This document shows positions 1 to 4,607 of a DNA stretch of 6,237 nucleotides, in pieces (positions within the stretch are counted from its first letter, which is position 1; the number at the start of each line of letters is the position of its first letter). Both the position numbers and the translations under genes were made by a program. The DNA comes from an uncultured Alphaproteobacteria bacterium (GTDB lineage Bacteria; Pseudomonadota; Alphaproteobacteria; RF32; CAG-239). The notes under the pieces are model-generated. The model did no database searches and was not told where the DNA came from. It was given only the letters and a program-made list of their open reading frames with translations. The stretch is from contig CATGXW010000054.1 of NCBI GenBank assembly GCA_949542085.1, forward strand, positions 1 to 6,237, written 5' to 3'.

Positions 1-51
1 ACTTTATCGGGCAGAGTCAATAAGATGATGAAAAAATTCACTATTTTTTTA

Positions 52-86
52 CAAGAAAAAACCTCGGATAACCGAGGTTCTTTTCT
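52..86. terminator. Bidirectional rho-independent terminator after the flavodiiron gene
   Basis: An 8-base-pair perfect stem (60-67 with 72-79, AACCTCGG / CCGAGGTT) closes a 4-base loop (ATAA). Read on the minus strand, the hairpin begins 7 bases past the TAA stop of the flavodiiron gene and is followed by a T-rich run (TTTTTTCTTG, overlapping the stem end). Read on the plus strand it is also followed by a T-rich run (CTTTTCTTT), so it could also end a plus-strand gene arriving from the left. Frame 3 gives a short tail ending at TAA 21-23, but 20 bases are too few to call a gene. Confidence 0.85.
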
Positions 87-1268
87 TTAGAGTTTGATAA
101 GCTCTTCGACACGCTGCCTGAATTTTTCCAAAACATCCGATTTTGGGGTATATTTTTCTTCAAACGGCTCAATTGTCTGCCATCCCAGTTCTTCATAAAC
201 TGCTTGTATTTGTTTGACAACTCCGGGTTTCCAACCATAAGAACCAAACGCCAAAGCCGTTTTGTTTTTCGGCGCCAAGCCGCGCATATAGGTAACAAAG
301 GCGGCAACACGAGGAAACAATTGATTGTTTAATGTCGGGTTGCCGATAACCACGTATTTGGCATCCAAGAAATCAGGCATGATTTCAGAAACATCTTTAA
401 CCGCCAGACAATGTTTGACAACAGGAATTCCGGCATCCTGAAACACAGCCATGGCCACATCCGCCATGGTTGCCGTGGCTCCCCACATTGAATCATAGAC
501 AATAACGGCTTTTCCTTCATTACCGCCGCAAGCCCATTTGCAATAATTGTTCAAGATGGCGTCCACCTCTTTTTTACCATCCCAAATCAAACCATGTGAC
601 GGGGCGATTGTTTCAATATCCAATCCCAAGTCACCGGCCGTGTTCAAGGCCTTTTCCGCCTGAGAACCGAAAGGAAACAAAATATTGGCATAATAGCTCT
701 TGGCGTGTTCCATGACGGAATCAAACGGCGCATCTTTTACAAAAAGCGCATCCGAAGCGTAGTGTTGCCCAAAACCGTCATTTGACAGAAGTAACTTTTC
801 TTCCGGAACATAAGTCATCATAGAATCCGGCCAATGCAACATCGGCGTGGTCATGAAAGCGAGCGTCCGTTTACCGATAGAAACGGAATCTCCGGTTTTG
901 ACGATTTCGTACTGCCAACCGGTTGTGTCGAAATGAGCCTCAAGCGCTAATTTTCCGGCATTGTTAGTGATGATTTTAGCTTGGGGAGCCAATTTCATCA
1001 GCTCGGGAATATTGCCGGAGTGATCCATTTCAACATGATTAACGACAATATAGCTGATTTTTGAAAAATCAACAATACTTTGAATTCGCGCAATATTTTC
1101 ATGTGACAGATAGTGTTTGACACCATCAACCAATGTGATTTTTTCATCCATAATCAAATAGGCGTTATATGTGGTGCCATGCGGTGTGGAGTAGCCGTGG
1201 AACTCCTTGATGTTCCAGTCTTTCACCCCGGTCCAGAAAATATCTTTTTTGATTTCAATTGCGTTCAT
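87..1268 (-). CDS. fprA: Class A flavodiiron protein (FprA / rubredoxin:oxygen oxidoreductase)
   Basis: This is a cytoplasmic four-electron reductase that turns O2 into water (some members reduce NO to N2O), normally fed by rubredoxin; no separate rubredoxin gene is in the window. The 393-residue product has the usual two-domain layout. The N-terminal metallo-beta-lactamase-like domain (about 1-250) shows the diiron set H78-x-E80-x-D82 (NHVEMDHSG), H145 (LHWPDSM), D164 (NDGFG) and H225 (APSHG), matching the known D. gigas enzyme ligands with an offset of one. The C-terminal flavodoxin domain (about 253-393) shows FMN loops near 257-267 (VYDSMWGATAT), 309-319 (GNPTLNNQLFP) and 340-349 (AFGSYGWKPG). 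There is no extra rubredoxin or flavin reductase domain. I chose ATG 1268 over the in-frame ATG at 1283 because the latter is inside the Shine-Dalgarno sequence AAGGAGAG (1273-1280), about 6 bases from 1268. It diverges from perR, which suggests oxidative-stress control. The family call is firm; O2 versus NO as substrate is not readable. Confidence 0.96.
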   Translation of the reverse strand: MNAIEIKKDIFWTGVKDWNIKEFHGYSTPHGTTYNAYLIMDEKITLVDGVKHYLSHENIARIQSIVDFSKISYIVVNHVEMDHSGNIPELMKLAPQAKIITNNAGKLALEAHFDTTGWQYEIVKTGDSVSIGKRTLAFMTTPMLHWPDSMMTYVPEEKLLLSNDGFGQHYASDALFVKDAPFDSVMEHAKSYYANILFPFGSQAEKALNTAGDLGLDIETIAPSHGLIWDGKKEVDAILNNYCKWACGGNEGKAVIVYDSMWGATATMADVAMAVFQDAGIPVVKHCLAVKDVSEIMPDFLDAKYVVIGNPTLNNQLFPRVAAFVTYMRGLAPKNKTALAFGSYGWKPGVVKQIQAVYEELGWQTIEPFEEKYTPKSDVLEKFRQRVEELIKL

Positions 1269-1291
1269 TTTACTCTCCTTCATTATTTTTT

Positions 1292-1324
1292 CTTATAGAT
1301 AGTACTGACATTTGCTGTTGACAA
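1292..1324 (-). promoter_or_regulatory. Putative sigma70-type promoter of the flavodiiron gene
   Basis: On the minus strand TTGTCA (complement of 1319-1324) is a 5/6 match to the -35 consensus. The best -10 by sequence is TATAAG (complement of 1292-1297), but the gap is then 21 bases. With 17-base spacing the -10 would be TATCTA (1296-1301), which is poor. TCAACA (1316-1321) with TATAAG at 18-base spacing is another option. The start site would be near 1285-1289, giving a leader of about 20 bases. The location is plausible; the exact elements are uncertain. Confidence 0.4.
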
Positions 1325-1347
1325 CAAAAAAAGAAGATATTAACAAT
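1318..1347 (+). promoter_or_regulatory. Putative sigma70-type promoter of perR-rbr
   Basis: A perfect -35, TTGACA (1318-1323), is followed after 18 bases by AACAAT (1342-1347, 4/6 to TATAAT). A 17-base spacing gives TAACAA instead. The start site would fall near 1354, in the middle of the Fur/PerR box, with a leader of about 26 bases to the TTG start. The -35 lies on the near-palindrome TGTTGACAACA (about 1316-1326), which also supplies the opposite-strand -35 of the flavodiiron gene. Confidence 0.55.
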
Positions 1348-1363
1348 AATGATAATCATTATT
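1345..1363. promoter_or_regulatory. Fur/PerR-family operator
   Basis: AATAATGATAATCATTATT matches the classical 19-base Fur box (GATAATGATAATCATTATC) at 17 of 19 positions, differing only at the two ends. The 7-1-7 core at 1350-1364 (TGATAATCATTATTA) matches 13 of 14 fixed positions of the Fur pattern and 12 of 14 of the B. subtilis PerR pattern. It overlaps the predicted -10 and start site of perR, the usual place for autorepression. From fprA it sits roughly 65-70 bases upstream of the predicted start. The most likely binder is the adjacent PerR protein, although a separate Fur cannot be excluded. Confidence 0.85.
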
Positions 1364-1379
1364 AATTTTGGGGCGCATT

Positions 1380-1760
1380 TTGAAATATTCCAAACAACGA
1401 GATCTGGTTTTGAAGACCTTGCAGGAAAACGTGGTCCACCCGACCGCGGATTTTGTGTATGCCAAAGCAAAGGAGCATAATCCAAATATCAGTCTGGCGA
1501 CGGTTTATCGCAACCTGAACCAACTGGTGGAAAGCGGGGACATCAAAAAAATCAACGGACTGGATAATATGGCTCATTTTGACCATAATACCCACAAACA
1601 CTTTCATTTTATTTGCACCAAGTGCGGTAAAATTTTTGACATGCCGTATGATATTGTGCCGGAATTAAACACTAAACCGGCTGAACAAAAAGGACTGATT
1701 ATCGAATCATACGACATTTCATTTCACGGTATCTGCCCTGACTGCAGAGATAACCACTAA
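1380..1760 (+). CDS. perR: PerR-type peroxide-responsive repressor (Fur family)
   Basis: This is a dimeric DNA-binding metalloregulator that, in its family, uses Fe(II)-catalysed histidine oxidation to sense H2O2 and derepress defence genes. The 126-residue product has a winged-helix domain (about 1-65, with the recognition region SLATVYRNLNQL at 38-49) and a metal-binding dimerisation domain (about 66-126). Residues aligning with the B. subtilis PerR regulatory site are all present: H20, D68, H74, H76 and D87 (for H37, D85, H91, H93, D104). Asp rather than Glu at the last position favours PerR over Fur. The structural Zn site is C79-x2-C82 and C119-x2-C122. No ATG fits the N-terminus. I chose TTG 1380, giving MKYSKQR, a typical start for short PerR proteins, with only a weak GGGG (1370-1373) as ribosome site. 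TTG 1368 would add four residues. Rubrerythrin follows after 23 bases, probably in one operon, and the operator lies just upstream. Confidence 0.92.
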   Translation: MKYSKQRDLVLKTLQENVVHPTADFVYAKAKEHNPNISLATVYRNLNQLVESGDIKKINGLDNMAHFDHNTHKHFHFICTKCGKIFDMPYDIVPELNTKPAEQKGLIIESYDISFHGICPDCRDNH

Positions 1761-1783
1761 CTTAACTTTAACGGAGAAAATAT

Positions 1784-2323
1784 ATGGAACTTAAAGGCTC
1801 TAAAACAGAAAAAAACTTAATGGACGCTTTTGCCGGCGAATCACAAGCCCGCAACAAATATACGTACTATGCTTCCAAAGCCAAAAAAGAAGGCTATAAC
1901 ATCATTGCCGAAAAATTTGAACAAACAGCAAACAATGAAAAAGAACATGCTAAAATGTGGTTCAAACTTCTGCATAACGGCGAAGTTCCCTCCACTATCG
2001 ACAACCTACGTGATGCTGCTGCCGGCGAGAATTATGAATGGACAGATATGTATGCCCGTATGGCTAAAGAAGCCCGTGAAGAAGGTTTTGAAAAAATCGC
2101 TTTCTTGTTTGAAGCTGTCGGCAAAATTGAAAAAGGTCACGAAGAAAGATATCAAAAGCTTCTTGATTCTTTGTGCGAAGGTAAAATCTTTGAACGCCCG
2201 ACCAATGTTATCTGGGAATGCGCAAACTGCGGTTGCCGTGTTGAAAGTCCGAAAGCCCCGGAAAAATGCCCCGTTTGCGACCATCCGCAAGCTTATTTCT
2301 TCGAATTGCAAGAACAATTCTAA
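1784..2323 (+). CDS. rbr: Rubrerythrin (NADH-dependent peroxidase, diiron plus rubredoxin domains)
   Basis: Rubrerythrin reduces H2O2 to water in the cytoplasm of anaerobes, taking electrons through its own rubredoxin centre. The 179-residue protein is complete and of normal length. The ferritin-like four-helix domain (about 1-135) carries the diiron ligands E19 (AGESQARN), E52 and H55 (NEKEH), E82 and E85 (AAGENYEW), E116 and H119 (KIEKGH), aligning with E20, E53, H56, E94, E97, E127 and H130 of D. vulgaris rubrerythrin. The C-terminal rubredoxin domain (about 142-179) has C146-x2-C149 and C162-x2-C165 with the typical 12-residue gap. The ATG has a GGAG site (1773-1776) 7 bases upstream. It lies 23 bases behind perR with no visible promoter in the gap, so it is probably co-transcribed and controlled from the operator before perR. 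The terminator at 2331-2357 follows directly. Confidence 0.98.
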   Translation: MELKGSKTEKNLMDAFAGESQARNKYTYYASKAKKEGYNIIAEKFEQTANNEKEHAKMWFKLLHNGEVPSTIDNLRDAAAGENYEWTDMYARMAKEAREEGFEKIAFLFEAVGKIEKGHEERYQKLLDSLCEGKIFERPTNVIWECANCGCRVESPKAPEKCPVCDHPQAYFFELQEQF

Positions 2324-2330
2324 TCACAGA

Positions 2331-2357
2331 AAAGCCCCGCAAACACGGGGCTTTTTC
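2331..2357. terminator. Bidirectional rho-independent terminator between rbr and the glycan operon
   Basis: A strong GC stem, AAAGCCCCG (2331-2339) with CGGGGCTTT (2346-2354), closes a 6-base loop. On the plus strand it starts 8 bases after the rubrerythrin stop and runs into TTTTTCTT. On the minus strand it starts right after the TAA of the GT2 gene (2358-2360) and is followed by TTTTC. One hairpin therefore serves two converging operons. Confidence 0.93.
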
Positions 2358-3323
2358 TTAAAAGAGATTTTTGCTTTTTAAGACAAACTTGTGTCCGCAT
2401 ATTTCTAAAATTTTTTGTTTTTTCCGATAATCTTTGATTTTATAATACTTAATAAATTTGCCGATTTTAAATTTTATTTTGGTATTGTTTTTATCATAGA
2501 TTTCTTTCCAATATTCATAACCGGGACAATTGACAAGCTGATATTCATACAAGTTTGTCTGATATGCAATTTTTTTCATATATTCTTTGCGTTTGATAGT
2601 ATTACCGCCATGCCATCTATAAGAAAATAAAATATCTTCCAGAAACTTCATTTTACCATTCTTTGCCAATTGTAGCATCAGATAGTAATCTTCCAAGGGA
2701 GCTTCTTTGGTAAATCCGCCGATATGGCGTATTGTTTGCGCCCGAAACATATAGCCGTTTGGAACATGGTTATTTTGTACCAGTCTTCCATAGCTTCCGA
2801 ATTCATCAGAAGTCAAAGATCCGAATTCGCACCCTCTCTCCAATAGGGTACGAAACGTTTTATACGGAGCTTTTTCCAACGCTACAGGCGTTTGGTCTTT
2901 ATCCCAACCAATCCTTTGAGACTTACCATCAATGATTTCATTATCGCCAACAACCAACACATAATTAGGATGATTAATTAAAAAAGACGCTTCTTTTTCA
3001 ATGGCTTCCGCTTTTGCCACATCATCAGAAGCAATCAAATAAATAAATTCACCGGCAGCCAATTCTAAAAGACGGTTTAATGTTGCACATGTTCCTGAGT
3101 TTTCTTGTCTCAACATTTTAACGTTAACAAACCTTTTTTCACACAGTGATTGCTTTTCAAGCATTATTTTAAAAGTGCCATCTGTTGAACCGTCATCAAT
3201 AATTAAGAGTTCTATATTTTGATAAGTTTGCTCAAGTATAGAATCTATGGTTTCTTGAATATATTTTTCATGATTATACGCAGGAATAATGACGGATACT
3301 AGAGGTTGATTATTTCCACTCAT
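2358..3323 (-). CDS. Family 2 glycosyltransferase (GT-A fold)
   Basis: It probably transfers one sugar from a nucleotide donor to a surface glycan at the cytoplasmic face of the membrane; donor and acceptor cannot be read. The 321-residue protein opens with the GT2 core: [14 protein letters not shown] (9-22), the nucleotide-binding DDGSTDGT (43-50), the metal-binding SDD (99-101), and ED at 211-212, the likely catalytic base region, followed by YRWHGGNT (235-242). No membrane helix is evident. The last 40 residues are strongly basic ([14 protein letters not shown]) and end in [15 protein letters not shown], a tail resembling that of the transferase upstream in the operon. The ATG has GAGG 6 bases upstream, inside the end of the aminotransferase gene, and the two genes overlap by 14 bases, implying translational coupling. 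It is the last gene of the operon. The family is certain; the specificity is unknown. Confidence 0.93.
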   Translation of the reverse strand: MSGNNQPLVSVIIPAYNHEKYIQETIDSILEQTYQNIELLIIDDGSTDGTFKIMLEKQSLCEKRFVNVKMLRQENSGTCATLNRLLELAAGEFIYLIASDDVAKAEAIEKEASFLINHPNYVLVVGDNEIIDGKSQRIGWDKDQTPVALEKAPYKTFRTLLERGCEFGSLTSDEFGSYGRLVQNNHVPNGYMFRAQTIRHIGGFTKEAPLEDYYLMLQLAKNGKMKFLEDILFSYRWHGGNTIKRKEYMKKIAYQTNLYEYQLVNCPGYEYWKEIYDKNNTKIKFKIGKFIKYYKIKDYRKKQKILEICGHKFVLKSKNLF

Positions 3324-4398
3324 TTATAACCTCGACGACTTTTTTGACTTCGTCCGCACTCAGCACCGGAGAAATCGGCAAAGACAAAACTTCCTGATGT
3401 ATTTTTTCACTTACCGGAAAAGACAATTTTTCCCATTCCCGATAAGCACCCTGTTTATGCGGCGGTGTGGGATAGTGAATATTGGTTTGAATTCCGTTGT
3501 CCTCCAGATATTTTTGCAATTCCTCACGTCTGGGCGTTCTGATGACAAACACATGCCAAACGTGCGATTGTTCATCATAGGTTTGAGGCAGAATGATGTT
3601 TGGATTTTTTATATTATCCCGATAATAGCCGGCGATTTCACGGCGGCGTTCGTTATCGGCATCCAAATGCGGCAATTTTACATCCAGCACCGCCGCTTGC
3701 AACTCATCCATTCGCGAATTGACTCCTTTGTAGATATGATGATATTTGCGATCAGAACCATAATTCGCCAAGGCTTTAACTTTTTCATACAAAGCGGTAT
3801 CATTCGTTGTTACACCGCCGGCATCACCCAAGGCTCCCAAGTTTTTTCCCGGATAAAAGGAAAAAGCTGCAGCATCACCTAAATTTCCGACCTTATGTCC
3901 TTGATAAAGCGCACCATGTTCCTGTGCCGCATCTTCAATAATTTTAAGATTATATTTTTTAGCCAGCGCCCAAATTTTTTCCATCGGCGTTGCCTGTCCA
4001 TACAAATGAACTACCATGATAGCCTTTGTTTTCGGGGTAATTTTTTCTTCAATCAAATCCGGATTAAGGCAATAAGTGTTGATATCAGGTTCGACCAAAA
4101 CCGGCGTGCATCCGTTTTCAGAAACAGCTAAAATCGTTGCGATAAAGGTATTGGCCGGAACGATAATCTCGTCCCCTGCCCCAAAACCATATCCTTTGAT
4201 AATTAAGTTGATAGCATCTAATCCGTTAGCTACGCCCAGCGCATATTTTGTCCCGCAAAAGGTTGCAAAGTTTTGTGAAAACGCCTCGTTTTGCGCCCCT
4301 TGCAGATACCAGCCAGAATCTAAAATCGTCTTAAAATGAGCGTCAATCTCCCCGCGAAATCTTTTGTTTATTTTATGCAAATCTAAAAATTTAATCAT
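3310..4398 (-). CDS. DegT/DnrJ/EryC1/StrS sugar aminotransferase (FdtB/QdtB-like)
   Basis: This is a PLP enzyme that converts a keto group on a nucleotide-linked sugar into an amine, making an amino-deoxy sugar for surface polysaccharide. The 362-residue product is full length. Visible motifs are ANGLDAI (57-63, PLP phosphate region), ED156-AAQEHGA (155-163, Asp to the PLP pyridine nitrogen), and [16 protein letters not shown] (180-195) with K185 as the predicted Schiff-base lysine. The opening [11 protein letters not shown] and SGWYLQG (28-34) resemble the subgroup acting at C3 of dTDP-3-keto-6-deoxyhexoses (FdtB/QdtB) more than WecE-type C4 enzymes. This subgroup call is from memory and moderate. 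The partner ketoisomerase (FdtA/QdtA) and the dTDP-sugar genes are not here. The ATG has AGGA (complement of 4406-4409) at usual spacing and overlaps the stop of a 45-residue ORF as ATGA. Its base composition is clearly less AT-rich than that of the gene upstream. Confidence 0.92.
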   Translation of the reverse strand: MIKFLDLHKINKRFRGEIDAHFKTILDSGWYLQGAQNEAFSQNFATFCGTKYALGVANGLDAINLIIKGYGFGAGDEIIVPANTFIATILAVSENGCTPVLVEPDINTYCLNPDLIEEKITPKTKAIMVVHLYGQATPMEKIWALAKKYNLKIIEDAAQEHGALYQGHKVGNLGDAAAFSFYPGKNLGALGDAGGVTTNDTALYEKVKALANYGSDRKYHHIYKGVNSRMDELQAAVLDVKLPHLDADNERRREIAGYYRDNIKNPNIILPQTYDEQSHVWHVFVIRTPRREELQKYLEDNGIQTNIHYPTPPHKQGAYREWEKLSFPVSEKIHQEVLSLPISPVLSADEVKKVVEVINEWK

Positions 4399-4532
4399 CG
4401 TTTATCCTTTATATATTTTAATATTGTAATATCTAACAGTTTGACGTAACGGATATGGCCAATTTTTACTTTCTTTACAAATTTCGCTTCCAGCTTCCAC
4501 CTCATTTTCAGCTTTTCAAATGTACTAAACAT
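4395..4532 (-). CDS. Small basic 45-residue ORF, hypothetical (possible gene remnant)
   Basis: This short ORF occupies most of the gap between the two larger genes. It starts at ATG 4532 and its TGA shares ATGA with the aminotransferase start, an arrangement typical of coupled translation. A GGGGAG (complement of 4544-4549) lies 11 bases upstream, rather far for a ribosome site. The product begins [18 protein letters not shown] and ends [16 protein letters not shown]; it is lysine-rich, lacks Cys and has no signal peptide or membrane helix. The ending loosely resembles the basic beta-like tails of the neighbouring glycosyltransferases. The frame is open back to the TAG (4608-4610) of the upstream transferase. 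It could be a real small protein, the surviving 3' end of a glycosyltransferase lost when the AT-rich gene arrived, a leader that couples translation, or chance. Confidence 0.4.
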   Translation of the reverse strand: MFSTFEKLKMRWKLEAKFVKKVKIGHIRYVKLLDITILKYIKDKR

Positions 4533-4607
4533 AAGGGTTTTATCTCCCCGCCCGCAATTATGACAATTAATAGAATTAATTTGATTTTTATTTATTTTTG
4601 AAATTAT

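Noticed and set aside
1..90. End of a plus-strand gene entering from the left (frames 1 and 3 are open to stops at 88-90 and 21-23)
   Set aside because: Too little sequence to tell coding from chance. Only the two-sided terminator hints at a converging gene.
1269..1283. ATG at 1283 as the start of the flavodiiron gene (five extra residues)
   Set aside because: This ATG is part of the AAGGAGAG ribosome site serving the ATG at 1268, and the extra residues simply translate that site.
1830..2381. Long overlapping frame of 183 codons on the plus strand across rubrerythrin
   Set aside because: It lies inside the out-of-frame shadow of a highly conserved rubrerythrin, runs through the terminator hairpin, and its lysine-rich product has no recognisable domain.
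3397..3882. Plus-strand frame of 161 codons antisense to the aminotransferase
   Set aside because: The opposite strand has a full-length enzyme with all PLP motifs; the antisense product shows no motif and has no convincing ribosome site.
4556..4585. AT-rich inverted repeat AATTAAT-AGA-ATTAATT (4565-4581) with a nearby CATAAT as an internal promoter or operator
   Set aside because: Such repeats are expected by chance in AT-rich DNA, and the matching -35 (ATCAAA) is only 3 of 6.
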